From Tsukamurella paurometabola DSM 20162 (GTDB taxonomy: Bacteria; Actinomycetota; Actinomycetes; Mycobacteriales; Mycobacteriaceae), in contig NC_014158.1 of NCBI RefSeq assembly GCF_000092225.1, positions 3,906,001-3,970,000 on the forward strand: a stretch of 64,000 nt of DNA, given 5' to 3'. The stretch's first letter is position 1, and the number at the start of each line of letters is the position of its first letter. Positions 19,092-28,013 of the stretch are shown here, one piece after another. The notes beneath the pieces were generated by a model that did not search any database, had not been told where the DNA came from, and saw only the letters and a program-made list of their open reading frames with translations. Both the position numbers and the translations under genes were made by a program.

Positions 19092-19862
19092 TTACAGCTT
19101 CAGCGCATGCGTCGCCGTAGCACCGCCGTCTGCGACGAATTCGGCGCCGGTGCTGTAGCTGCTCTCATCGGAGGCCAGGAACAGCACCATGGCGGCGATC
19201 TCGTCGGCGGTGCCCTGCCGGCCGATCGGTAGGCGCTGCTTGAGCCAGTCCGTCGGCGGCTCGTTACCGCCCAGGGCATCGGCCACCATGGCGGTGTCGA
19301 TCATCCCGGGATGCACCGAATTCACGCGGATTCCATACTGCCCGAGCTCCATGGCCGCCGCCTTGGTCATCCCGCGGATGGCGAACTTACTCGCGGTGTA
19401 CGCGGTGAGGTAGGGCATGCCGCCGAGGCCCTCGACCGACGAGGTGTTCACGATGGACCCACCGCCCGCGGCCCTCATCGGTTCGACCGCGGCACGCATG
19501 CCGAGGAAGCAGCCGAACTGGTTGATCCGAATCACCCGTTCGTAGTCGGCCAGCGCGGTCTGCTCCAACGCCGAGAAGAACAGGACGCCGGCGTTGTTGA
19601 CGAGCACGTCGAGGCCGCCGAAGGATTCCCGGACCGCGGCGACGGCGGTCCCCCAGTCGTCCTCGGAGGTCACGTCCAGGTGGCGGTAGATCGCCGCCTC
19701 GCCGAGCTCATCGGCCAGCGCCTGCCCCTGTTCGTCGAGCACATCGCCGAACAACACCTGCGCTCCCTCGGCCACGAAGCGCCGCACCACTGCGGCGCCC
19801 TGCCCGCGGGCGCCGCCCGTCACCAGCGCCCGCTTGCCCGCCAATCGCGTCATCGCTGTCAT
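19092..19862 (-). CDS. Short-chain dehydrogenase (hydroxysteroid dehydrogenase-like)
   Basis: This 256-residue classical SDR has the cofactor motif TGGARGQG near residue 14, NNAGV, catalytic Ser in NTSSVEG, and Y-T-A-S-K. It resembles the 3-alpha/20-beta hydroxysteroid dehydrogenase and FabG3 group. ATG 19862 is chosen because it overlaps the preceding stop (ATGA); a second ATG lies three codons on. The steroid position oxidised cannot be read from sequence. Confidence 0.85.
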   Translation of the reverse strand: MTAMTRLAGKRALVTGGARGQGAAVVRRFVAEGAQVLFGDVLDEQGQALADELGEAAIYRHLDVTSEDDWGTAVAAVRESFGGLDVLVNNAGVLFFSALEQTALADYERVIRINQFGCFLGMRAAVEPMRAAGGGSIVNTSSVEGLGGMPYLTAYTASKFAIRGMTKAAAMELGQYGIRVNSVHPGMIDTAMVADALGGNEPPTDWLKQRLPIGRQGTADEIAAMVLFLASDESSYSTGAEFVADGGATATHALKL

Positions 19863-20749
19863 CCTTCCAACTGTGCCGCGACGAACATGCGGTCGTCGCG
19901 GTCCGCGAAATAGCCACCCACTGCGGCGGCGAGGTCGGCCTCGTCCCATTGTCCGGACGGGGCGTCGAAGCGCTGTTCCAGGCTGGGCGGCGCCATCAGC
20001 GCGACCATCCCGCCGTGCACCACGAAGACCTGGCCGTTGATCTCGTCCGATTCGGGCCCGGCGAGGAAGCGCACGAAGCGGGCGACGTGATCCACCGAGA
20101 GCGGGTCGACGGTGCCGTCGGGCGCGTCCCCGAACACACCCTCGGTCATGGCGGTGCGGGCGCGCGGGCAGATCGCGTTGGCGCGCACACCGTATCGGCC
20201 TAGACCGCGGGCGGTGGCGATGGTGAGCGCGGCGATGCCGGCTTTCGCGGCGGCGTAGTTCGGCTGCCCGACGGAGCCGAACAGGAAGGCTTCGGATGAG
20301 GTGTTGACGACCCGTCCGTAGACCGACTCACCGGAGGCCTTCGCCTTCGCCCGCCAATACGCACAGGCGTTGCGGGAGAGCAGGAAGTGTCCCCGCAGGT
20401 GCACGCGGACCACGGAGTCGAACTCATCGTCAGACATGGAGAAGAGCATCTTGTCGCGACAGAAGCCGGCGTTGTTGACCACGATGTGCAGGCCTCCGAA
20501 CCTCTCGGCGGCAGCCATGAGGGCATCCGCGGTCTCGCGGTCACCGGAGTCCCCGAGCACGAGTTCGGCACGGCCACCGTCCGCCCGGATCTGTTCGACC
20601 ACCTCCGTGGCTGACGGAGCGACATCGCCCACCACGACGGCGGCGCCGCCGCGGGCCAGGGCGAGGGCCTCCGCGCGGCCGAGCCCGGCACCCGCGCCGG
20701 TCACGATCGCCACCTTGCCATCGAGGCCGGCCAGCCCGCCCTGTGTCAT
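19859..20749 (-). CDS. Short-chain dehydrogenase, Hsd4A/Rv3502c-like (17-beta-hydroxysteroid or beta-hydroxyacyl-CoA dehydrogenase)
   Basis: This 296-residue SDR of the multifunctional-enzyme-2 type has TGAGAGLG, NNAGFCRDKMLFSMSDDEFDSV, NTSSEAFLFGSVGQ and P-N-Y-A-A-A-K. The C-terminal extension (about 50 residues beyond a classical SDR) and position divergent from fadE26 match M. tuberculosis Rv3502c and the Hsd4A family. That family oxidises the 3-hydroxyacyl-CoA in side-chain beta-oxidation and can also oxidise 17-beta-hydroxysteroids. ATG 20749 follows GAGAGGTGG. First gene of a three-gene operon under the operator at 20765. Confidence 0.87.
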   Translation of the reverse strand: MTQGGLAGLDGKVAIVTGAGAGLGRAEALALARGGAAVVVGDVAPSATEVVEQIRADGGRAELVLGDSGDRETADALMAAAERFGGLHIVVNNAGFCRDKMLFSMSDDEFDSVVRVHLRGHFLLSRNACAYWRAKAKASGESVYGRVVNTSSEAFLFGSVGQPNYAAAKAGIAALTIATARGLGRYGVRANAICPRARTAMTEGVFGDAPDGTVDPLSVDHVARFVRFLAGPESDEINGQVFVVHGGMVALMAPPSLEQRFDAPSGQWDEADLAAAVGGYFADRDDRMFVAAQLEG

Positions 20750-20764
20750 CGCGCCACCTCTCAA

Positions 20765-20778
20765 GAGAACGTGTTCAC
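20765..20778. promoter_or_regulatory. KstR operator of the SDR-SDR-SnoaL operon
   Basis: GAGAACGTGTTCAC holds the perfect core GAACGTGTTC but lacks the outer T and A of the consensus. It is 16 bases upstream of the Hsd4A-like ATG on the minus strand. Confidence 0.65.
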
Positions 20779-20833
20779 AACTCGCTTACACCGGGAAAGT
20801 TACCGCGATAGACACCGATTCGCTCCGCATTTC

Positions 20834-20847
20834 TAGAACTTGTTCTA
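20834..20847. promoter_or_regulatory. KstR operator of the fadE26 operon
   Basis: TAGAACTTGTTCTA is a perfect palindromic match. Its terminal TA begins TACAGT (20846-20851), a -10 box 6 bases before the fadE26 ATG, implying leaderless KstR-repressed transcription. Confidence 0.92.
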
Positions 20848-20857
20848 CAGTGACGCC

Positions 20858-22042
20858 ATGCGGATCGATCACACCCCGGAGCAGCGGGAGTTGCGTGCGA
20901 CACTGCGCAGCTACTTCGAGCAGCTCATGACGCCCGAGCGGCGCGAGGCGATCATCGGCGGCCCTTCTGGAGAATACGGCGACGGCGAGGTCTACAAGGA
21001 GATCACGCGCAAGCTGGGGCACGACGGGTGGCTCGCGATCGGTTGGCCCGAGGAGTACGGCGGGCAGAACCGCCCTATGCTCGACCAGCTGATCTTCACC
21101 GACGAGGCGGCGATCGCCGGGGTACCGGTTCCCTTTCTCACCGTGAACACCGTGGGCCCCGCGATCATGACCGGCGGTACCGACGAACAGAAGGCGAAGC
21201 TGCTGCCGGGCATCGCGGCGGGCGAAACGCATTTCTCCATCGGCTACTCCGAACCCGAGGCGGGCACCGATCTCGCCGCGCTGCGGACCCGCGCGGTGCG
21301 TGATGGCGACGACTACGTGATCAACGGCCAGAAGATGTGGACCTCGCTGATCGAGTACGCGGACTACATTTGGCTGGCCGCTCGTACCGACCCGGAGGCC
21401 GCGCGACACAAGGGCCTGTCGATCCTCATCGTGCCCACTGCCTCCGAGGGATTCTCCTGGACCAAGGTGCATACGGTCGCAGGCCCGGGTACCTCGGCCA
21501 CCTACTACGAGGACGTGCGCGTCCCCGCGGCGTCGCTGGTCGGCGAGTTGCACGGCGGCTGGAAGCTGATCACCAATCAGCTCAACCACGAGCGCGTCGC
21601 GCTCACCTCCGCGGCGCCACTGCTGGACTCCGAGCGTCAGGTACGGCACTGGGCGCAGAACACCAAGCTGGCCGACGGCTCCCGCGTGATCGACGCCGAG
21701 TGGGTGCAGACGCACCTCGCCCGGGTCTACGCGCATGCCCAATACCTGAAGCTGCGGAACTGGAAGATCGCCTGGGCCGCCGACCACAGCGAACTGGGCC
21801 CGGCCGATGCCTCGGCCACCAAGGTGTTCGGCACCGAGTACGCCACCGAGGGGTACCGCCTGCTCATGGAGGTGCTGGGCAACGCCGGCATCGTCCGCGC
21901 CACATCACCGGGCACCCTGCTGCGGGGCCGGATCGAACGGCTGCACCGCAGCTCGCTGATCCTCACCTTCGGTGGCGGCACCAACGAGGTCCAACGCGAC
22001 CTGATCGCGGGTGCCGGACTGCGCCTGCCCGTGAGCCGCTAA
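20858..22042 (+). CDS. fadE26: Acyl-CoA dehydrogenase FadE26 (ChsE4)
   Basis: This 394-residue protein closely follows M. tuberculosis FadE26 as remembered: MRIDHTPEQRELRATLRSYF, HFSIGYSEPEAGTDLA, GQKMWTSLIEYADY, TNQLNHERVAL, HRSSLILTFGGGTNEVQRD. With FadE27 it forms the alpha2beta2 ChsE4-ChsE5 dehydrogenase that introduces the first double bond into the 26-carbon cholestenoyl-CoA side chain. ATG 20858 fits the family and is probably leaderless. First gene of the fadE26-fadE27-GMC-fadD17 operon. Confidence 0.95.
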   Translation: MRIDHTPEQRELRATLRSYFEQLMTPERREAIIGGPSGEYGDGEVYKEITRKLGHDGWLAIGWPEEYGGQNRPMLDQLIFTDEAAIAGVPVPFLTVNTVGPAIMTGGTDEQKAKLLPGIAAGETHFSIGYSEPEAGTDLAALRTRAVRDGDDYVINGQKMWTSLIEYADYIWLAARTDPEAARHKGLSILIVPTASEGFSWTKVHTVAGPGTSATYYEDVRVPAASLVGELHGGWKLITNQLNHERVALTSAAPLLDSERQVRHWAQNTKLADGSRVIDAEWVQTHLARVYAHAQYLKLRNWKIAWAADHSELGPADASATKVFGTEYATEGYRLLMEVLGNAGIVRATSPGTLLRGRIERLHRSSLILTFGGGTNEVQRDLIAGAGLRLPVSR

Positions 22043-22060
22043 GACGCGAAGGAGGAACCG

Positions 22061-23143
22061 ATGGACTTCACCGTTCCCGAGGCGGAGGCCGACCTCGCCG
22101 CCCTCACCCGGAGTATCGCCGAAGGCTGCTCCGCGAAGAATCCCCTTCCCGGCGATTCCGGGTTCGACCGCGAGGTGTGGAGCACCCTGGCGCGGTCCGG
22201 GATACTCGACGCGGCATTGCCCACCACCGTCGGCGGCGGAGGACTGGGACTCACCGCGCATGCCGCCGTGCTCACCGAGCTCGGCCGCACCGTGGCTCCC
22301 GCACCGTATCTCGATACGATCCTCGTCGGCGCCGAGACGATCATCGCGTACGGCACCCCTGCACAGATCGAACGGTGGGCCGTCCCCGTGCTGCGCGGAG
22401 AAGACACCGTCGCCGTCGTCTTCGGTGACGACCACACCGGCTTCACCGCGACCGTCACCACAGACGGCTGGCGCCTCAACGGCGCCCAAACCGCCGTCTC
22501 GTCCGCCGCCTTCGCCGACACACTGCTCATCGAGGCCACTACTCCCGAAGGATCCGCCCTGTTCCTGGTGCCCCGGGATGCCAAGGGCATCAGCATCACC
22601 CGGCAGCATGTGGTGAACGGCACCGATACCGCCCTGGTCGAAGCCGCTGCGGTGCCACTGGCGTCCGACGCGCGCCTCGCCGGAGGCGACGCGCCCACCC
22701 GCGCTCGGCGCCTCGCGACCATCGGGTGGTGCGCCTGGCAGGCCGGCGTCACCGAGCGGGCTCTGGAACTCACCGCCGACTACGCTCGCACCCGCGAGCA
22801 GTTCGGCAAGCCGATCGGCTCGTTCCAGGCGGTGCGCCAGCGTCTCGCCGACGCCTACATCGACGTCGAGGCCGTACGGCTGACCGCACTGGAGGCGGCC
22901 TGGCGCGAATCCGAAGGCCTCGATGCCGTCGCCGAGATCGCCACCGCCAAGTTCTGGGCCGCAGAAGCCGGGCATCGGGTGGCGCACACCGCCGTCCACG
23001 TCCATGGCGGTGTCGGAATCGACACGGACCACCCCACCCACCGCTACTTCGTGGCCGCCAAGCGCGCCGAGTTCGCACTCGGCGGAGCGACCGCCCACCT
23101 CCGCGCCCTGGGCGCAGTACTCGCCGGAAGGAACCCCGCATGA
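22061..23143 (+). CDS. fadE27: Acyl-CoA dehydrogenase FadE27 (ChsE5)
   Basis: This 360-residue partner subunit of FadE26 has RTREQFGKPIGSFQAVRQRLAD in the FAD-binding region and VHVHGGVGIDTDHPTHRYF at the C-terminal side. The beta-type partner architecture supplies half of the shared FAD site. The start ATG 22061 follows GAAGGAGG. It overlaps the downstream GMC gene by 4 bases. Confidence 0.94.
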   Translation: MDFTVPEAEADLAALTRSIAEGCSAKNPLPGDSGFDREVWSTLARSGILDAALPTTVGGGGLGLTAHAAVLTELGRTVAPAPYLDTILVGAETIIAYGTPAQIERWAVPVLRGEDTVAVVFGDDHTGFTATVTTDGWRLNGAQTAVSSAAFADTLLIEATTPEGSALFLVPRDAKGISITRQHVVNGTDTALVEAAAVPLASDARLAGGDAPTRARRLATIGWCAWQAGVTERALELTADYARTREQFGKPIGSFQAVRQRLADAYIDVEAVRLTALEAAWRESEGLDAVAEIATAKFWAAEAGHRVAHTAVHVHGGVGIDTDHPTHRYFVAAKRAEFALGGATAHLRALGAVLAGRNPA

Positions 23144-24783
23144 TCCGCAAGCTGTACAAGACCGCCACAGTCCCGGTATCGGACTCCGAGACGGTCGACT
23201 ACATCGTGGTCGGCTCGGGTAGCGCCGGCTCGGTGGTGGCCGGACGGCTCGCCGACACCGGCGCTACCGTCGCACTGCTGGAGGCCGGGCCTGCCGACAA
23301 CACCCGGATGACACAGGTGCCCGGCATGATCACGATGGTGCACACCGTTCCGCAGATGAAGTCGCGGGTAGCGTGGAAGCAGTACAGCGTGCCGCAGAAG
23401 TTCGCCAATGACCGGGCGATTCCGATGACCCGCGGCAAGATCCTCGGCGGCTCCAGTTCGATCAACGGGATGCTCTTCGTGCGTGGCAATCGAGCCAACT
23501 ACGACTCCTGGGCCGCGGAAGGCGCCACCGGATGGGACTACCAGGGGGTGCTGCCGGCCTTCAAGCGGCTGGAGAACTGGGAAGGCGGCGCGAACGACCT
23601 CCGCGGCAGCGGTGGCCCGATCGAGGTGACCCGCCAGCGCGACCTCACCGAGGCCACGACGTCGTACATGGACGCGCTCTCCGACACGCTCGACGCACCG
23701 AAGATCGAGGACTACAACGGCCCCTCTCAGGAGGGCGTGAGCGTCTTTCAGGAGAGCGCCGCGAACGGTACCCGGTACAGCTCGGCGCAGGGCTACCTCC
23801 GCACCGCTCGCCCCAATCTCCGCGTGCACGTGAACGCCCACGTCAAGCGCGTGATCATCGACAACGGTCGCGCCACGGGTGTCGAGGTCCTCGAAGGCAG
23901 GGGCGTGCACACCATCCGCGCCAACCGTGAGGTGATCGTCTCGGCCGGTGTGATCGGCAGCCCACAGATCCTCATGCTCTCGGGCGTCGGACCCGCGCCA
24001 CACTTGCGGGAGAAGGGAATCGGCGTTCAGGCCGACCTGCCTGTCGGCCAGAATCTCCACGACCATCTGTTCGTCCCCACTACCTTCCTGATGAGGGATG
24101 CCGTCAACAAGGGCACACCCGCCTACTTCGCCAAGGGACTCGCCGCCGAGGTCCGCAGGCCCGGTACCACCTGGATGGCGCGTACCGTCTTCGACGCCGT
24201 CGGTTTCGTGCGCACCTCCTTCGCCAAGGACATCCCGGACCTGCAGATCCACTGTCTCCCCTGGAACTACCCGGTGCCCAACCAGGATGCCGACAAACTG
24301 CACATGGTTGATCCGCGCCCGGGCCTGACCATCCTGCCCACGCTGATCTACCCGAAGAGCCGCGGCGAACTGCGCCTGAACTCGGCCGACCCGTTGGACT
24401 CGCCGATGATCGATCCCGCGTACCTCAGTGATCCGCAGGACACCGAGGTGCTGATGGAGGGCATCGGCATGGTCCGCGAGGTGATGAACCATCCGGCGGT
24501 CCGCGGCAAGGTGAGCGAGGAGTTCACGCCGGGCGCGGCCCTGAAGGACGATGCGGCGATGCGACGCGAGCTACCCAATCGCGTGCATTCGGTGTACCAC
24601 CCGGTGGGCACCTGCCGGATGGGCACCGACGAGCGCGCCGTCGTCGACCCCGAGCTCCGCGTGATAGGCATCGAAGGCCTGCGCGTGGCGGATGCGTCGA
24701 TCATGCCGTCCATCACCGGAGGCAACACGAACGCGCCGTCGTACATGATCGGTGAGATGTGCGCACGGTTCTTGGGCGCCTGA
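23140..24783 (+). CDS. GMC-family FAD oxidoreductase (alcohol dehydrogenase/oxidase-like)
   Basis: This 547-residue glucose-methanol-choline flavoenzyme has the N-terminal ADP-binding GSGSAGS (from residue 25), signature 1 around GKILGGSSSINGMLFVRG, and signature 2 around AGVIGSPQILMLSGVGP. The C-terminal active-site segment is SVYHPVGTCRMGTDERAV with catalytic His. GMC enzymes oxidise primary or secondary alcohols to aldehydes or ketones. Locked between fadE27 and fadD17 by an ATGA overlap, it should be co-expressed with side-chain oxidation, so oxidation of a side-chain or ring hydroxyl is the best inference. It is not the canonical ChoD cholesterol oxidase. Confidence 0.88.
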   Translation: MIRKLYKTATVPVSDSETVDYIVVGSGSAGSVVAGRLADTGATVALLEAGPADNTRMTQVPGMITMVHTVPQMKSRVAWKQYSVPQKFANDRAIPMTRGKILGGSSSINGMLFVRGNRANYDSWAAEGATGWDYQGVLPAFKRLENWEGGANDLRGSGGPIEVTRQRDLTEATTSYMDALSDTLDAPKIEDYNGPSQEGVSVFQESAANGTRYSSAQGYLRTARPNLRVHVNAHVKRVIIDNGRATGVEVLEGRGVHTIRANREVIVSAGVIGSPQILMLSGVGPAPHLREKGIGVQADLPVGQNLHDHLFVPTTFLMRDAVNKGTPAYFAKGLAAEVRRPGTTWMARTVFDAVGFVRTSFAKDIPDLQIHCLPWNYPVPNQDADKLHMVDPRPGLTILPTLIYPKSRGELRLNSADPLDSPMIDPAYLSDPQDTEVLMEGIGMVREVMNHPAVRGKVSEEFTPGAALKDDAAMRRELPNRVHSVYHPVGTCRMGTDERAVVDPELRVIGIEGLRVADASIMPSITGGNTNAPSYMIGEMCARFLGA

Positions 24784-24790
24784 CCTTTTC

Positions 24791-26317
24791 GTGAGCATCG
24801 CCGACCTGCTGCTGGCCCGCGCAGACGACCCCCGTGTCGGCCTGCGAGCAGGCGAGCTCTCCTGGACCTGGGCCGAGCACGTCGCGGATTCGGCCCGCCG
24901 GGCGGCCGCGCTCGACGATCTCCTGCCCGACGGTGCGCCTGCGCACTTCGGGGTTCTCGCCGACAACGTGCCGGAGTTCTCATTGCTTCTGGGCGCGGCC
25001 GCCCTATCCGGGTCGGTCCTGGTGGGCCTCAATCCCACCCGTCGCGGTACGGCTCTCGCCCGCGATATCGCCCTCGCCGACTGCCAGGTGGTCTTCACCC
25101 AGGGGCGGCATGCCGCGCTCCTCGATGGACTCGACCTCGGCGTCCCGGTGATCGACCTCGACGGCACCGCCTGGTCCGACCTCGTGGACCGCGACGCGGC
25201 CCCGCCACCGTCGTCCTACGGCCCGGACCGGCTGCTGGCTCTGGTGTTCACCTCGGGGACGAGCGGGGATCCGAAGGCCGTGCAGGCCACGCACGGCAAG
25301 TTCGAGGGCGCGGGCACCATGCTGGCGGACCGCTTCGGCCTCACAGGCGACGATGTCGCCTACGTCTCGATGCCGTTGTTCCACTCCAACGCGCTTCTCG
25401 CCGGGTGGTCGGTGGCACTCGCGGCGGGCGCCACCATCGCCCTCGCGGAACGTTTCTCGGCGTCCCGGTTCCTCGACGACGTCCGTCGATACGGCGCGAC
25501 CTACGCCAATTACGTGGGCACTCCGCTGTCGTACATTCTGGCCACGCCCGAGCTGCCCGACGATGCCGACAATCCGTTGCGGGTGCTCTACGGCAACGAA
25601 GGGCGTGCGGACGATATCGCCGCGTTCGCCGCCCGATTCGGCTGCCACGTGCAGGACGGCTACGGATCCTCGGAGAACGGGGTCGCGATCGCCCGCACCC
25701 CGAACACACCACGCACCGCGTTGGGGCCGCTGCCGCCGGGTATCGCGGTGTGGCGGGTGGGCACCACGGACGAGTGCCCGCGTGCGCGGCTCGCCGCCGA
25801 CGGTGCGGTACTCAATCCCGATGAGGCGATCGGCGAGCTGGTGAACACGTCCGGCCGGGGCGGATTCTCCGGTTATTACAAGGATCCCGAGGCCGAGGCC
25901 GCCCGCTCGGCGGGCGGCGTCTACCGCACGGGCGACCTCGCCTACGTCGACGAGGACGACTACGTCTACTTCGCGGGCCGCACCGGTGACTGGATGCGAG
26001 TGGGCGGGGAGAACCTGGGCGCCGGGCCCATCGAGCGGGCGCTGGTGCGGCATCCGCTGATCGCGGAAGCGGCGGTGTACGGGCTACCGGACCGGGTGGG
26101 AGATCAGGTCGCCGCGGCCGTGGTCCTCGCACCGGGTGCCGCACTGACCGTAGCCGAGATCGCGGAGTTCGTCCGCGATTAAACAGATCTGGGTCCGCGA
26201 CAACGTCCCCGGCGGCTACGCATCGTCGACGAGCTGCCGCGCACCCCGTCGTTCAAGGTGCTCAAACGGGCACTGCAGGCGGACGGGATCGCGGCGACGG
26301 TGCCGTTACCCGGGTAG
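24791..26317 (+). pseudogene. fadD17: fadD17-like steroid-CoA ligase interrupted by in-frame TAA
   Basis: This AMP-forming ligase starts at GTG 24791. It carries the P-loop FTSGTSGDPKAVQ, YGSSENGVA, YRTGDLAYVDEDDYVYFAGRTGDWMRVGGEN and VYGLPDRVGDQVAAAVVL. The frame stops at TAA 26180-26182 after 463 residues. The same frame then continues without another stop to TAG 26315-26317, encoding TDLGPRQRPRRLRIVDEL and PRTPSFKVLKRALQADG. That is the normal C-terminus, including the invariant adenylation Lys (FKVLK). The TAA probably replaces a Gln codon (CAA to TAA). Unless read through or a sequencing error, the enzyme lacks its catalytic lysine. FadD17 acts on short-side-chain steroid acids; loss could be tolerated if another FadD substitutes. 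Confidence 0.85.
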
Positions 26318-27832
26318 GAGTGCGCGCACGGCGTCGATGGTGTCGGCCTCGGCCGCCGTCTTGTCGGGCCGGTATCGCAGCACCCGTGCGAAGCGCAGGG
26401 CGACGCCTCCCGGATAGCGGCGGGAGCGTTGCACCCCGTCGAGCTCGATCTCGACCACGATCTCCGGCCGCAGGTACACGGTGTGCTCGCTCCGCTGTCT
26501 CTCGTGGCGCGGAAACTCCTCCGTCTGCCAGCGCAGAAGCGCATCCGTCAATCCTTTGAAGGTCTTACCCACCATGATCGGCTCGCCGCCATCCGGATCG
26601 CGGGCGCCCAGGTGCAGGTTCGAGAGCAGCCCGGTTCGCCGGCCGTATCCCCATTCGGCGCCCAGCACCACGAGATCGAGCGTGTACGACTGCTTCACCT
26701 TCTGCCACGCACGACCCCGCCGGCCCGCAGCGTAGGGCGAGTCCAGCCCCTTGACCATCACGCCCTCGTGTCCCGCCGCGAGCGCCGCCTCCAGGTGCGC
26801 GGAGGCCTGCTCCACCGATGGCCGTGTCAACGCGGGGATGCGCAGATCGCCCGCCACCTGTTCGAGCGCCGCGAGGCGCGCCGAGAGCGGCTCATCGAGC
26901 AGGTCGCGACCGTCGAGGTGCAGGCAGTCGAAGAAGAACGGCCGCAATACAGAGCGCTCGTCCTCCATCGATCCCGCGGAGCCGAACCGACTCATGGTCT
27001 CTTGGAAGGGCCGGGGCCGCCCCGCGTCGGTGAGCGCGAGGGATTCGCCGTCGAGCACGACGGAGGTACACGGCAGCGCCATCGCAGTCTCAACGATTTC
27101 GGGGACCGCGTCGGTGATATCGCGCAACGTGCGGGTGTACACCCGCACCGCATCGCCGTTGCGGTGCACCTGGATCCGCGCACCGTCGAGCTTGAACTCC
27201 ACGCTGACCTCGGGTCCCAGATCGGCCAGTGCGGCGGGCAGATCGTCCGCGGGAGAGGCCAGCATCGGTGATACCCCGCGCAGCACCTCCAGCCCGAATC
27301 CGGCTAGTGCGTCTGCCCCACCCGCCAGTGCGGCGGACGCGGTCTGGGGCAGCGAGCCCGAGAGCATGGCGGCGCGGCGGACCGTTGCCAGCGGTACACC
27401 GGCTGCATGGGCCACCGCGTCGGTCATCACCCCGGCGAGCGCCCCGTGGCGCACCTCGCCCGTGATCAATCCGACGAGCAGCCGCTGTTCGTCGGCCGTG
27501 GCGCGCCCGAACAGTGCACCGAGCAGCTCTCCCCGCCGTGCCACCGATCCCGCGCCCGCTGTGCCCGCCAACTCGTCGAAGGCCGAGGAGACGTCCGCGA
27601 CCGTGAGAGACGGGGTCGCCGCGGCCACCTGCTCGTCCAGTATCTTCGCCACCCCACGCCACCCGGTGCCCAGGCGCTCCTGCAGCAGCGAGCCCGAGAG
27701 CCACGCCACCACCGGCCGGACATCCGCGGCATCGGCATCGCGCAGCAATCGGGTGAGCGCCGCGATCTTGGCGGTGCGGGCACGGGTCGCCCCGACCTCG
27801 GTGGATGCGGCGACGACGTCGGCGAAGAGCAC
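26306..27832 (-). CDS. ligB: ATP-dependent DNA ligase LigB
   Basis: The protein has a helical N-terminal DNA-binding domain (DEQRLLVGLITGEVRHGALAGVM in parts). The adenylation domain contains the nucleotidyl Lys in EFKLDGARIQVHR, then DGES, FFFDCLHLDG and HEGVMVKGLDS. The OB domain has KVKQSYTLDLVVLGAEWGYGRR and GKTFKGLTD. It joins nicks with ATP; NAD-dependent LigA is the main replicative ligase in this order. GTG 27832 gives 508 residues, like M. tuberculosis LigB, though an AGGAG directly abuts it. ATG 27925 would add a 31-residue non-family extension. It overlaps the fadD17 tail by 12 bases and has no link to sterol metabolism. Confidence 0.9.
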   Translation of the reverse strand: MLFADVVAASTEVGATRARTAKIAALTRLLRDADAADVRPVVAWLSGSLLQERLGTGWRGVAKILDEQVAAATPSLTVADVSSAFDELAGTAGAGSVARRGELLGALFGRATADEQRLLVGLITGEVRHGALAGVMTDAVAHAAGVPLATVRRAAMLSGSLPQTASAALAGGADALAGFGLEVLRGVSPMLASPADDLPAALADLGPEVSVEFKLDGARIQVHRNGDAVRVYTRTLRDITDAVPEIVETAMALPCTSVVLDGESLALTDAGRPRPFQETMSRFGSAGSMEDERSVLRPFFFDCLHLDGRDLLDEPLSARLAALEQVAGDLRIPALTRPSVEQASAHLEAALAAGHEGVMVKGLDSPYAAGRRGRAWQKVKQSYTLDLVVLGAEWGYGRRTGLLSNLHLGARDPDGGEPIMVGKTFKGLTDALLRWQTEEFPRHERQRSEHTVYLRPEIVVEIELDGVQRSRRYPGGVALRFARVLRYRPDKTAAEADTIDAVRALLPG

Positions 27833-28013
27833 CTCCTGATTGTGGCGTAGGGGTCCGACAACCGCGGCGTAAGCCGACGACAGCGCACTCGGGCACCGTT
27901 GCCGGCGCAGCGAGCCGGCCATCATCGTCGAGCAGGTCCCAACTCCACTCGATCACCGCGTGCAGGGTGCGATGCCGCCGTGCACCCGGACCGGCGTAGT
28001 CCGGGGCGCCCGC

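Noticed and set aside
23044-24492. Long minus-strand open frame opposite the GMC oxidoreductase
   Set aside because: Low-complexity His/Gly/Arg/Asp-rich translation typical of antisense frames in GC-rich DNA; the plus-strand gene has full GMC motifs.
27833-27925. Upstream ATG codons as the ligB start
   Set aside because: They would add 31 residues unlike LigB N-termini and have no ribosome site; GTG 27832 gives the normal family length, though its own ribosome site is poorly spaced.
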